Source of the DNA: Macrosoma leucophasiata
Taxonomy: Eukaryota; Arthropoda; Insecta; Lepidoptera; Hedylidae
Length of the DNA stretch: 64,000 bases
Assembly: GCA_036365455.1 (NCBI GenBank)
Contig: JAWQUS010000016.1
Coordinates: forward strand, 11,927,001 to 11,991,000
Direction: 5' to 3'
The notes beneath the pieces were generated by a model, which had not been told where the DNA came from, did not search any database, and worked only from the letters and a program-made list of their open reading frames with translations. Both the position numbers and the translations under genes were made by a program. The stretch's first letter is position 1; every line of letters begins with the position of its first letter. Of the stretch, positions 1 through 14,000 are shown one piece after another.

Positions 1-408
1 TATGAACACGCGAGCAAAAAAAAACGACGGCCGTGCGTAACGATAGACTTGGTAGGTACTCAAATGGGTAAAATTGGGGGCCCCATTTGATTGATACGGC
101 AGATACTACGCCACTATAGCTACGCCCCTGCTCTACATAGCAAATGCAAACCACCATTTGATAGGGCCAAAGCAAGTCATTCTCACTCCAATGAAGCAAG
201 TTTATTTTACAGATTAATCTAGCAACTCCCTCATCTGCAGGAAAATGCGATGCAACTGTAATATTACAGTAATGTCGCAGAACACCGAATATGAATGAAT
301 ACCCTATCAAATTTGTAAAAATACTAACGTCTATTTTTCGACGTTATTACGGAACACTATGAACCATATAAGGGGTCATACAACGAAACACCAACGAAAG
401 TACAAGTT

Positions 409-692
409 GGGCTCGCACCTTGTACTACTATACTATACTGTATCAAAAGATAGAGAAAAATACTCTAAAAATAATTAGAATCGTTGTTTCTTGTCGGAAA
501 TATTTATTTTATGTAATTTTTGTACGACAACAATATGTCACCAATTCCATTTTGCAACTATGACATTCTTGTTTTTGAAATATACTTACGACAATTAATT
601 ATAGGTATAATAAAAGATTTGAATAGCTAGAAAGCTAGAAAATGATTTAGTATTTCATACTTCTCTCAATTTAGCTTGCAAGGTGCGGGCCC
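409..692. mobile_element. 284-bp TIR element (MITE), copy 1
   Basis: The ends GGGCTCGCACCTTGTA and TGCAAGGTGCGGGCCC are inverse. The interior (TTGTCGGAAATATTTATTTT, ATATACTTACGACAATTAAT) is shared with 9375-9652. A perfect hairpin (699-755) directly follows. Confidence 0.7.
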
Positions 693-698
693 AAGCTT

Positions 699-755
699 CA
701 TACATATTGGAACGTCTCCTTTGCAGAGTGCAAAGGAGACGTTCCAATATGTATG
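699..755. other. Perfect 27-bp hairpin with 3-base loop
   Basis: 699-725 and 729-755 are exact inverse complements around GAG. Such a perfect stem is more likely a recent fold-back duplication than a conserved microRNA precursor. Confidence 0.85.
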
Positions 756-759
756 GGCG

Positions 760-1900
760 ATCATTGTTGACGCAGGCATCAATCATCAGATTCTGATTGT
801 TTAGTACATTGGATCAATTGGCACATGTAGATTGGAATCGGTTCTTTACCAATTAAAGTTACTATATAATTACCTTACGACATATAAAAAATAAGGCGCA
901 CGTGCTAAATGTTATACCAAAAAATGTCATAATTCAAAAAACAAAGTATTAGTTTGAGGAGAATTGCCGCATTTTCAGCTTTACTAACTTTATTTTTCGA
1001 GTAACAATAATACGTCTGAACTCTGAACTCAGACTCAGTTCCAGTTCTCGGAAAATATAATGGTCATAGCTCACTAGAGCCACCCGGGAACCGACCAGTG
1101 CCCGACCGCCTCGAGCGGTTAGTATTCTTTATATGAAATTGTATGCAGCTGCACTCATAATACGGAGTTGACTTAATGAGTACAGCTAACCGGATCGCTT
1201 CGACCGCACGCCGTCAACGCGCAGTCTAGGCGCGGACGCCGAATGGAGACCAGTCGGTGACCATTTGCTTACCTTGCGTTTACTGTGCATTGCCAACGCG
1301 CTGTTAGTCAATACTTTATTGCACCATAATGTACCTACAATATTAGGATTATGGACCTTGTAGGGCACCGCAATGTAGGAGAGACGATGATTTATACAGA
1401 ATTAAATACCTAGTATTTTAACATATACCTACATTATTACCATAATTTATTAATATTTTAATTTAAATTTACTCTATATTCATTTCTTTATCTTGAAAGA
1501 ATTCATTAATGTTCCCTAGTGGACTGCGTGCTGTCCGCGAGTGGTTCACGCGACGCTCACGCTCACATCGAGTGGACGCCGCAAAATGAAGTGGTGCCGG
1601 TCGGGTCTTGACTGGCATTAGCGAACTGTGACCTTTAGTTTTAAAACAAAAAAACTATGCGTAAACGTAACAATATTTAAATAAGTATAATAGGTACACA
1701 TAAATTTTTAATACTACATATTTTCATTAGGTACATGCGTAAATGCTTAACTATTTTGTAAATACAAAAATATGTCATAATAATATGTCACATAATATTC
1801 ACAACAGTGCCATTATATTATAACCAGCACTTAACTCGTATTGGAAATTCAGAGATTGGACCATTACAACATTAAATATCTATAGCACTATAATCATTAC
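760..1900. other. 3' flank of oys, unassigned
   Basis: No coding signal. A GC-richer patch (1085-1330 and 1515-1620) has CCAGTGCCCGACCG and a loose inverse CGGTCGGGTCTTGACTGG, perhaps a very old TIR element. Confidence 0.35.
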
Positions 1901-1904
1901 ATTT

Positions 1905-2088
1905 CTAAGATAACTTTAATTTTCCATTAGTTTCTCCATTTGTTTCGCTCGGGCGATTATTTTCTGCAATCAAATCGGAAGAATGAGCTGGATGTTCTGG
2001 ATTTTTGGATGAATTAGTTGAATGTCTCCCCTTTGTTGGTAATAACATTGCTCCGATAGCAATGAAATGTAGAGAATAGTACAATTTT
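1905..2088 (-). CDS. oys: oys exon 10 (stop codon)
   Basis: 184 nt encoding KLYYSLHFIAIGAMLLPTKG, then a hydrophilic tail rich in Ser, Asn and Glu, ending in KLKLS and TAG. The last hydrophobic segment and short polar C-terminus fit the family. The acceptor is TATTTCGCAG. A possible AATAAA lies about 450 bp downstream (complement of 1446-1451). Confidence 0.9.
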
Positions 2089-5000
2089 CTGCGAAATACG
2101 AAATAAATTAGTCACAAGATTTTTAAAATGTTGTTGGCTATCATTATGTTTTTCGAGTAATACTCACCCATAAAAGGCGAGGCTTGGCGCTAGGTGAAGT
2201 AATACGAAGGGAACAGTGGCGTATGTCATCGCGATTCTCGTTGTTACAAATGTCAAGGAATCGTAAAATATTTTTTTGGGACGACTATCTAAGAACATCG
2301 GTCTCACAATATCTCGAACCTACAAATAAAAAACAATATACAGTATATTATTTACGTTATTACTTAGTAGTTATTATGGTAGTAGTATCCGAGGCGGAAG
2401 TCATGTCAGACTCCCCAAAGAATCGGCAACAACCTTTGAACATGCCGAGGGAGTGAGATATTTTCGTCAAATACCCATATAGGTTAGGATCCGGTAGAGG
2501 AATCCTAACTTCGTCATATAATCATTTCGTTCATCCAAATATACATATCAAAATTTGGACGCAAGTATTTTTAGTAAAATTATTTTATCTTTAACAGCCA
2601 GCAACTCTTATATGGGGCCGATTTAATTTGGCGTCCGTATATCATATTAATGTAAAAAAAAAGTAGCTTTAATTTGATATATAAATACTACATGTACGTT
2701 ATGGACGTAAAAAGTTATCGGGGCGGAACGAAAGTATGTAGGAGCGGCCAAGTGCGCAACGGCAGCCATGATTTTTCAGTTTTCATACATATTGCCGTGA
2801 TATTTTATTGAAAAAACAAGCAAATAAATTCTTTACCAAAAAAAAATATGATAGGCAACTTAGTGGATATATAATCTCTAGATCAGCTATACTCTAACCC
2901 CCTTATTCATAAACGTACATTAGATACGTTTTAGCTATAGAATGCTTTGTCTTTGTCAATTGCATTGTTAAATATGCAGGATAGAAAGAGACAAAGCAGA
3001 GATTAGCAACACTTTAGCTAAAATACGTTTATGAATAAGGGGGGTAAGTGTGTTCCGCGGAACCCTAGGGTTCCGTGATATCTCTTCGGAGGCGTGGGTT
3101 CGAATCCCACCGCTGCCAAGATTGTTTTTGTTCATTTTTTTTTTTAATAATCATTTTTATATTAATAGAAAATTATTGTTTCATTTTTCTATTTTTTTTC
3201 TTTTATTTGCATTTTATTTTGTTTTGTATAATTTTAGATAATTATGTAAATGCTTTAACCGCGGCAGTCCCCGAGTGCCACACATCTTTTTTTTATTTGT
3301 ATTAGGTTGGGGGAAAAGTTTCTTCGCATTTTTTAAGATAATTCAAAACATTTTTTTAATATAGTTTATTTAAATTTAACTAAAGTATGTATGTACCATT
3401 TTGTTCGATAACCTTTTGGACATGATCCCATTGCTATAAAAATTTTGGGACTTCTCATCAAAATACCGCGACAAGTGGATTTGGCAGTCCTCTCGTGATG
3501 TTAACCTAACATTGCATAAAGAATTCTGAAGAGACCTGTTGATCAATTCGGGCCGCTTTCTCTCAACTTCTTGCTTTAATCTCATCAGTTGTTCGCAGTA
3601 GAGTTCAGAATCGATAGTCCTGCCTGGTGGTAATAGCTCATAATGAATAATTCCCTTCCAATCCCACCACACACACAACATCACCTTATTGCGAGTTAAC
3701 CCGGGTTTCGCCACAGTCTGTGAAGCCTGACCGGCCTTTGACCACGACCTTTTTCGCACGTTCTTGTCGTACGTGATCCACTTTTCATCACCAGTTATCA
3801 GCTTCTTCAAAAATGATTCGGTTTCATTACGTCGTAATAAAGAATCACAAATGAGTACACGGTTCATTAGGTTTCTTTCAGTGAGCTCGTGAGGTACCCA
3901 AATATCGTTTTTTTTTTTGTACCCAGATTTTTTCAAATGCGCCAAAACTGTTTTGTGATCAATTCTCAGTTCTTCAGCTACGTCGTAACTACTGATATGT
4001 CGATCTTGCTCCACTTTTTCAAAAATGGCATCCATTTTATCCGTAATAGGGCGACCAGAGCGAGGTGCATCTTTGACATCAAAATTTCCGGATTGAAAAC
4101 GCTTAAACCAAATTTGTGCTACTCTCACAGACACTGCACTAGATCCATAAACATCGCAAATTTTTTTCGCTGCTTGCGTTGCATTTTTACCTTTTTTGTA
4201 GTAAAATTTTTAAATGTATCGTATTTCTTCATTAGATTCACTCATCTTGACAGTACGAAAAACAAATGAAAATCACACATTTGCCTAATTTGAATTTGGA
4301 AGTATGTTCTTTAAAATTTTAACTTTCAATGATACCAAAACCAGCCAGATACAAATAGTACAGCCATATAATGCGAAGACTTTTTCCCCAACCTATTATA
4401 AAACATATGTGCAAATGGCGGACTTAACGCTAAAAGCGCTATTAATAATAATAATAATAAAGGCCTTAGGCATAAACGAGAGCGACATGAGACAGTCGTT
4501 GAAGGAACGTTTCTTTGGTCGCCTGACAAAAGTACTGAAAAGTCTTTTGTCGGGTGGTAATAAGGTGCGTGCCTTCAACGGCTGGGTCATGCCGGTCTTA
4601 ATGTACTCCTTCGGCATTCTCAAGTGGACTCAGACCGACCTGGAATCCCTTGACAGGCGAGTCCGCTCTTTGCTGACGGCATACCGGATGCATCACCCAC
4701 GGTCGTCGGTCATGAGACTGTACATCCCGCGGAAGTGTGGAGGTCGAGGCTTTCTTAATGCCAAGACTTTACACAACCGTGAGGTGTGCAGCCTCAGACA
4801 GTACTTTTTTACCGCCGACGGGGATATGCATAAGGATATGGTGGCAGTTGACAGTGGACTCACCCCTCTCTCTTTGGCTAAAGAGAACTGGCGCAAACCT
4901 GAGGTGCTCACGACCAGTGACCGCAGGAGTGTGTGGCAGGGCAAGGAGCTACATGGACGTTTTTACCGGGCCCTTCATGGGCCTGATGTTGACGCATTAG

Positions 5001-8000
5001 CTTCCGTGACCTGGCTACGGTTCGGCGACCTATTTGGGGAAACCGAGGGTTTTGTCTGTGCAATTATGGACGAAGTGGTAATGACCAATAACTACCGGAG
5101 ATTTATCCTGAAAGATGGAACGGTCGACATATGTCGGGCATGCCACCGACCGGGTGAATCTATCAGGCATATTGTGTCCGGCTGTTCAAGTCTTGCCAAC
5201 GGCGAATATTTGCACAGACACAACCAAGTAGCCAGGATTATCCACCAGCAACTTGCCTTGCGATACGGTCTTGTGGCCATGGAGGTGCCATACTACAGGT
5301 ATGTGCCCGACCCAGTTCTCGAGAACGACCATGCCACAATGTATTGGGACCGGTCTATTATCACTGACAGAACTATTGTAGCCAATAAGCCTGATATAGT
5401 GGTAATAGACCGCTCGGAGCGCCGCGCAATGATCATCGATATCACCGTCCCTCATGATGGGAATCTCGTGAAGGCCGAAAAAGACAAGGAAATCAAATAT
5501 CTTGATCTGGCTCACGAGATTGTCGCCATGTGGGATGTGGATTCGGCCATCATTGTGCCGATAGTCGTCACGGTCAACGGATTGATAGCAAAGAGCCTCG
5601 ACCAACATCTCAAGAGGCTCAAGTTAGGAAGTTGGATCAAGGGTCTGATACAGAAGGCGGCACTTCTCGGCACGGCACGTATAGTGAGGAGGTTCCTGTC
5701 TCTGTGACCCTAACCACCGACAGCTTGGACCCTGTTCCCGCTGCCGGCGGCGCACTATTTTTTATTTTTTTATATATATTTGTTTTTTTTTTTTTTAACT
5801 TATGTATGTAAAAAAATACTAAATAAGATGAAGAATAAATGAGTGAAATAATAATAAAAGACAAACAAATTAAGTATCTCGACTTGTCTCACGAGATTGT
5901 CGCCATGTGGGATGTGGACTCGGCTGTAATTGTACCGATAGTCGTCACGGTAAACGGACTCATGGCGAAGAGCCTCGACCACCACCTTAAGAGGCTCTCG
6001 CTGGGAAGTTGGATCAAAGGCTTGGTACAGAAAGCGGTTCTTCTCGACACGGCACGTATTGTGAGGAGGTTCCTCTCTCTGAGCCCCTAACCGCCGACAG
6101 CTTGGACCCTGCTCCCGCTACCGGCGGTAACCATTTTGTATTTTTTTATATATACGTTGTTTTTTTTTTTTCCTTTATATACATGTATATGTAAAAAAAT
6201 AGAATAATGAGATTATGAATAAATGAGTGAAATAATAATAATATACTTGATTGTACACCGAAATCAGATAAAACATTATAGAAACAAGAAATACAGTTCA
6301 CAAATGGCGGTCTTATCACTAAACTGTGATCTCTTCCAGACAACCTTAGGGTTTAGGAATTAATGCAAAAATGGATAACAATAGGGGTGTACCATTCTAT
6401 GTAAAAATACAAATAGTAACAAGAACAGCAACAGGCAACTTAGTAGTGATCAGGAGTTAGGAAAGGGTTTGGGAAATGTAGTGGTCATAGAGACGTTTTT
6501 TAAACGTTTCAACTGTTTGAACTTGCCGGATATCCACCGGAAGAGAATTCCAAAGTCGGATTGCCTCAACAGTAAATGATTGGGCGTAAAAAGTAGACGA
6601 ATGTACTGGAACCGTTAGAAGGAGGTTGTCGGAAGAACGAAGGGACAAGGGCTGGATGGAGCTAAGAAAAGGAAAACGTTCTTTCAAATAAGGTGGGGTG
6701 TGTGGATTGAATAAGAGACAATATGTGTATATTGTAGGGTTGTAGGGTTCCATCAAGTATTTTGATTCCCAAAAGGGTTCCGTCATTTAAAAAGTTTGAG
6801 AACCACTGCTCTAGATTATAACAATGCGTAAAAATTAGGTTTGCAGCATATCTAGATGAACGAAATGATTCTGCAGTGGGATCCTGACCTATAAGCATTT
6901 CAAAGCATAAACCGCTTCTGAGGTTAACACTTTCATTTGAATTAAAGCCATAAACCTTGTTTTATATGATTTCGCATTAACACATGCTTGTGAAATAATA
7001 GGTTGGGGAAAAAGTCTTTTCGCATTATAGTATGTATGAACTTGTAATAAAATCTCTTTGGCTGTAGTATTTGTATCTGGCTGATTTTGGTATCATTGAA
7101 AGTTAAAATTTTAAAGAACATAATTCCAAATTCAAATTAGAATTTGTCTAATTTGAATTTGGAATTATGTTCTTTAAAATTTTTGTGATTTGGTGTGATT
7201 TTCATTTGTTTTTCGTACTGTCAAGATGAGGGAATCTAATGAAGAAATTCGATATATTTTTAAATTTTACTACAAAAAATGTAAAAATGCAACGCAAGCC
7301 GCGAAAAAAATTTGCGATGTTTATGGACCTAGTGCAGTGTCTGTGAGAGTAGCACAAATTTGGTTTAAGCGTTTTCAATCCCGAAATTTTGATGTCAAAG
7401 ATGCACCTCGCTCTGGTCGCCCTATTACGGATAAAATGGATGCCATTTTTGAAAAAGTGGAGCAAGATCGACATATCAGTAGTTACGACGTAGCTGAAGA
7501 ACTGAGAATTGATCACAAAACAGTTTTGGCGCATTTGAAAAAAGCTGGGTACAAAAATAAGCTCAATATTTGGGTACCTCACGAGCTCACTGAAAGAAAC
7601 CTGATGAACCGAGTACTCATTTGTGATTCTTTATTACGACGTAATGAAACCGAATCATTTTTGAAGAAGCTGATAACTGGTGATGAAAAGTGGATCACGT
7701 ACGACAAGAACGTGCGAAAAAGGTCGTGGTCAAAGGCCGGTCAAGCTTCACAGACTGTGGCAAAACCCGGGTTAACCCGCAATAAGGTGACGTTGTGTGT
7801 GTGGTGGGATTGGAAGGGCATTATTCATTATGAGCTATTACCACCAGGCAGGACTATCGATTCTGAACTCTACTGCGAACAACTGATGAGATGAAAGCAA
7901 GAAGTTGAGAGAAAGCGGCCGGAATTGATCAACAGAAGGGGTGTGGTGTTTCATCATGATAACGCTAGACCTCACACATCTATAGCCACTCAGCAAAAAT

Positions 8001-11000
8001 TAAGAGAGTTTGGCTGGGAGGTGTTAATGCATCCGCCGTATAGTCCTGACCTTGTACCTTCAGATTTCCACCTGTTTCGGTCTCTTCAGAATTCTTTATG
8101 CAATGTTAGGTTAACATCACGAGAGGACTGCCAAATCCACTTGTCGCGGTATTTTGATGAGAAATCCCAATTTTTTTATTGCAATGGGATCATGTCCCTA
8201 CCTACAAGATGGCAAAAGGTTATCGAACAAAATGGTACATACTTTAGTTAAATTTAAATAAACAATATTAAAAAATGTTTTGAATTATCTTAAAAAATGC
8301 GAAGAAACTTTTTCCCCAACCTAATATATTTTATTTAAAGAAAAATGGAAAGAAAAATTTGACTTCAGGCGAAACTCAAACTCGCGGCCACTGCGAATCT
8401 AGTCCAGCCGCTCTTCCAACTGAGCTGAGTTTGGCAATAGATGGCGCTGCTGCCACCATAAGGCAATGCAATAAATGTGAAGGAAAGATTTGACAAATCG
8501 GGCAGGACTTCGGTAGCTCAGTTGGAAGAGCGGCTGGACTAGATTCCCAGTAGGCCGCGAGTTCGAGTCTCGCCTGAAGTCAAATTTTTCTTTCCATTTT
8601 TCTTTAAATAAAGCCATAAACCTTCTCACTGGTGATATTAGTAACTGGTTACGGAAAGAGCGCGAAGAATTAAACACTTCTTTGCGTATTAGGTTTATTT
8701 TTATCGAAGGCGACGAACCCTTCAGTTGAATTCATTCGAGTTAACTCGAAATTTAGCAATTTAGCAAATAAAGACCTCTATAAAATCACTTTAAAAAGTC
8801 CATCACAAACCCCTTCAAAACCTTCTTCCAAAACATTTTCGGTTATTTTGGGTTTACCCAGTCAAAAGGCTTAGGTATCTCTATAATGGTTGAGCCGAAT
8901 AAAGGCAAGCCCAAACTAACGGTTAACAATCATTTCAAACTCAAATGAGCGGATTTGCCGGGCCCTGGTGGAAGCCATGTAAAACACCACAAATATGTTT
9001 TAGAGTAGTAACTATGTAATAGTTTACCTTCCTAGCAGCAACGGTGAAGATGCCGCCGGCGAGGAAGGTGAGGTAGTATCCGGGGTGGAATCCGTGCCAC
9101 ACGGCAGACAGAGCGTACACTCGCGCGGTGCGCCATGCAGCGCCTCCTCGCTGGTACGCTACACAACGCAGCCACGCGTTCGTGTTTTTGTTCCAACTAG
9201 ACACAGCCGTGCGGAAATTCTGCGCCAACTGTATAACCAATTCACGTTTTGAATGAAACGTCAACCTCATTTTAGGCAGGCTACGTATGACAACATCGTA
9301 ATTAAAAATACCGAACGTCTATCTAACGAAGTTCCAAATATTTTAAGTTAAAATTTCGAAATTGTTCCATGTTGGTCCCACACCCGCACCTTGTATACTA
9401 TCTATCAAAGACAGAAAAATACGGAGAATCATGAAAAACTAATTTGAATCGTTGTTTTTTGTCGGAAATATTTATTTTATGTCATTTTTGTCAACAATAT
9501 GCCACCATATTGCTACTATGAATATTAAGATATTGTTTTTGAAATATACTTACGACAATTAATTAATCAGGTATAATAAACGATTTGAATGGCTGAAAAT
9601 GATTTAGTATTTTATGATTCTTCTCTCAATATAGTGTACAAGGTGCGAGCCCGAGCTCCATATATTTTGGAACGTGTGTATCTTCATGCCAGGCCCCTAA
9701 CGGGGTAGGCAGAGAGTGTGGAGCGCCAGATATCCCGGTCCTGACATACCTCTCGTGCCTCGTCTACCTTCATCATTCTCTTCATACATGCACGCCGATT
9801 CCTAAGACTTGACCGCACCATCAGACAGAACTTGACCTATTTGGTCATAGTAAGTCAGTCTTGGTCTTCTTGGGCTGTTGTTCCTATTTCGGGACGTCTC
9901 CTTTAAAATGTGTGAATTCCGAATAATGAAATTGAAAACAATACGATATTGTCATGGGTACCCTATTTCAAATGAGCTCATTGAAGCTGCTTTGAATTTC
10001 AAATTATCCCTAACCTTACTAATTTCTCTAAGTTTTAAAAGGGAGAAATAAAACTAACTTACCTCAAAACCTAGGACATCAATATTTGACATTTTATCCC
10101 ATTTAGGTAAGCCGTCATTATCGTATCCATTGAATCCCATTCCGGAATTATTGCAGATAGCTTCGGAGAGCAACCAGGCATGATAGTACTTGCAACGTAC
10201 CACTAGTGTGGATAAATATGCGTACCACAACAGATAGACGGCCGACCATGACCTTGATACTTCAGAGGCGGGATCTGTGAGTTCTGTCAAATAGGATTTC
10301 CTATATTTATGCTATGTATTTGCGAAATTACCGTTATTCTGCATTAGAATCACTATAACATGTTCCCCGACATAGCAGCATTTTACATACTTATTGTAAT
10401 ATAGGGCAGTTTTACCATTATATTGTATCTTGTACCATTCTTATGAAAAGCATGCTTGTTTGTCACTTTAATAACATACTTACCTATATTAAAAAAAATA
10501 TTTCCTGGCAAGATTAGGTAACTAACATGGTAGGTACCTATAAAATATTTAAAGCAATGATACAAAGTCCAAATTAGTATTACATTAATTTATGGCAACG
10601 ATGAATATTCTTTTACTACTTAACACGTTCACTGCTGAAAACACGCCTGGCGTGTAATCGACACCTGTTCACGGGTACGGCATTACGCGCACGGCGTGTG
10701 GCAAGTATTTTCAAGGACGGTGGTGCGACAGGACACGCACGGCGTGTTTTTCAAATCCATACGGAAGTGCGGTCTCACACGCCGTGCGTGTTTTCGTTAT
10801 ATATCTCAATTAGTAATTTTTTTCTTCACTGTTTATAAAATAATGTACCCGTGTACTTTTTTAATGAAATATATTTGGAACGAATAGTTTATTACATATG
10901 TAATTAAACTGTAGGACGAAAACAATTTTATGTGAATCATATAATGAGTATCGTCAATATATAACATATATGTTGTTTAATTTCGGCATAAAATAAGCTG

Positions 11001-14000
11001 TTATTGCGAAAAATGAAATATTACAAGCTTAATTCGGTTATAAAAGGTTTTTATTAATATCAAAGTATCAGAACGTATTGGTTAGAGCCAGCATAGCACA
11101 CAGCGCTGTATGAAACTTCGACCGAAACATTAAAAAAATTCAAGGCCCAGTGGTTGCCTACCTTGCTAGCTCGCTTATAAATATAGGCACTTATTTATCT
11201 ACCTAAGGCTAATAGCTGTGTTCATTTATTAACAACGGATAAAGTTATTTTATTTCAATTGTTTAAAAAATGTGTTTGTATTATGGCTACCTACCATAAA
11301 ATATATTATGCAAGAGGCAATAAAGTAATAAACAGACTTAGTTTGAATGCTCCCTACTGTAATATATGCCTTTCAATGGCTATTACTACTTTTTTCTTGC
11401 AGGCATCTCAAGAGCTCAAATTATTTTAAGGAATTTAATGTGGACTACAAGTACTTTCCTATTTTTTCACCCAATTAATTACATAGTTACAAATGGTATA
11501 CAAAGCATATTTGTATATTAGGCAGATATATAAAAATATAGGTACGTACTATTTGTAACTATTAAGTAATTACACATATACCTATATATTTTTGTATATG
11601 AAACCTTTAAAGACCACCCATTCAATGGATGCCTCAGACACTTAGCATTAGCACATTTTGCTTTCTACCACCAATAATGAAGGCATAGTATCAAATTAAA
11701 CACATTTCGTATTAATCACAGCTTTAATTGAAATTACCATAATTATTAAATTAAAATAATCATTATATAACCAACTTGTGGGGAGCTTTGTCAATTCAAT
11801 TATTGACAAAGCTCCCCACGTTCTCTTCTCGTCCCGTAATTGTTTGACTGGACCCTCTCACCGCCGCCGCCCACCGCGCCCTGTTGTCCTGCAACTTCTC
11901 GACGGTGAGAGGGTTGCGAGGACCATCTCCCTCGGGCAGACGCAAACTGCGCAAGAGGCGCAGGGTGCTCCGCTGGTAGCTATCATAATACTGCGCCGCC
12001 TGCGCAATGGCGTCTGTCGCATCCTCCTGCTCCTGCTGCTGCTGGGGTCTTCGGCAAATAGTAGTCAGCCATCGCCACCATCGGCGCGGCCAGGTCGCCG
12101 GAGGCTCCAGAAGTGGCTTCCTAGATTTTACAAACACACATGCAGGCAAATAACAAATATAGATAAGAAACGCACACCAACACACAAGCTCTGTGCCATA
12201 CAGCCTGTTGGAAATAATTTGAATTTGTGAAGATAAAGCTGCCAAAATAAAATACTAAAATGGCAATCCCACAATATTAACAACAAAATTATTGACGTAC
12301 TTCAGTACATAATAATAAAGTACCTACATGTGGGTTATAACATATGATTTCTAGACAATGACATGTTAAAATTTATATGAAATATGTAAATATTCCATTT
12401 ATTTATTCATACACATTTAATATTTCTTTACATATACAAATACATAATAATAATAATACGGACTTTTTGTTAGTTACCATTTTTATTTATCACTTTCTCT
12501 AATATGTAATTTGATAACTTATAATTGTTTTTGCAAGCAAATGCCCAGTGATAGGTATTGTTATAGTTAGAAAAATTATATACAACTTGTATTAGTAGGT
12601 ATGTAGATTATATTATTGTGCAAGATAAAATTCATAACATCACCTGTGAACTGTAAATAAATCCATGTCCTTGGTGAGCTAAAAAACAGTCAACTATATT
12701 ATAATAACATTAAATCCACGCTGTCTTAACTAAAGAGAATTCGTTGAAACAATATAATTTTAAACCAACCTTTCGTTTGTGCCAGCGGCCGCCATTATTA
12801 CTCTTATCTTAATCTGAAAACAAACAAAAATACCCGGTAATTTTCTTTGAATGTTCGCTTATTGTACAAACTCAACCAAAACTTACGTTTCTTTGTTGTA
12901 ACTTTACGGCAGGACACACGAGAGGTCGGTGTCGCATCTCCTTTTTGAAATTCAAAGTTGTTTGATTGATGATAATATGACATATGGGGTACGTTCCATT
13001 AATCGACTGCAATGATCGGACCTAACGTAAAATGGCCATAGGCGTTGTCGGTGAATCTTATTCCGACACCACACGTCGACAGACGTAGTGTCGGAATAAG
13101 ATTCGCAAAAACTGATTCGAAAACAAACATTAATTACAATAAGATAAAATACTTTTTATTGGTATCAATATTATTATATTAGTGGTCTATTGGTTGTATT
13201 TTATTAAATGCAATACCATTAAACTAAAACACTATAGCATATATTGAAAATCACATACGTAAATTGTATTTATTTAAAATTTGTTAACTTTTATCAAATT
13301 ACCAACCTTTTTCGACTTTTATCGAAAGGCAAATTTAATACATCTATGGAATACAGTACACAAAAGCATAATGTAATGAAAAACTTACAGAAATCTCAAC
13401 ATAAACATTTATTTTTACATATTATATTTTATCATATTATTTTTTTAAACATATAAAAATAAAACACGCTAGGCGCGTACGCCGCACTGCTGTAAGGAAA
13501 AAAATCGCACGCCTCGCGTGTACCCCCGCACAGATGTATGATTTTTCGAATTTTCAATACGCGGGTGCGGCCGGACACGCGCTGAGTGTATTTTGCCGCA
13601 CCGGAGGATAGCGCGGTGTTTGGATCAGCAGTGAATGTGTTAAATAAATGAAGGTATAAGTAATTAACTGTCAATATTAACAAGTAGGTATTTATGATGT
13701 AATTGTTCCTTACACCTTATACGTAAACAAAGTAAATAGTATCGTAGCAATTAGGTACCTAGTAGGTAGTTAAATTTAATGGAGAGAGAAATCTACTTAA
13801 CGTGGGATTTGAACCCAGATCTTGGGATGCATATACATATTTGCTTATAATGCACAAAATGATCTTTGTCAGAGAATATAGATAATGCCTTAAATTTTCG
13901 CCATCGTATTGCCTAATCTGTCTACCGCCAAATGGTAGTGTTCAGCACTATCGTGTTCCGATTTAGGTGGTAATGTATGGCTAATTTCTACCACAGTCAA

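Larger units (their letters stand above)
10624..13639. mobile_element. piggyBac-like non-autonomous element flanked by TTAA
   Basis: The ends CACGTTCACTGCTGA and its near-perfect inverse (CACATTCACTGCTGA at 13639 inward) are flanked by TTAA on both sides (10620-10623, 13640-13643). TTAA duplication is the hallmark of piggyBac. The first and last about 180 bp are crowded with GCGTG/CACGC motifs, a known style of subterminal transposase sites. No transposase is seen. The element sits in the oys intron between exons 6 and 7. Confidence 0.7.

Noticed and set aside
2184..2456. 90-aa plus-strand frame
   Set aside because: It is the antisense shadow of oys exon 9, which has correct splice sites and phase on the minus strand.
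8507..8580. Working tRNA gene
   Set aside because: The anticodon loop is nine bases, several near-identical copies occur in inverted arrays with target duplications, and one copy is cut in half. It behaves as a repeat.
11778..12245. Overlapping 150-aa frames on opposite strands at the GC-rich patch as full genes
   Set aside because: Only the 279-bp core has exon-like borders; the rest runs into AT-rich DNA and a hairpin. Kept only as an exon-like feature.
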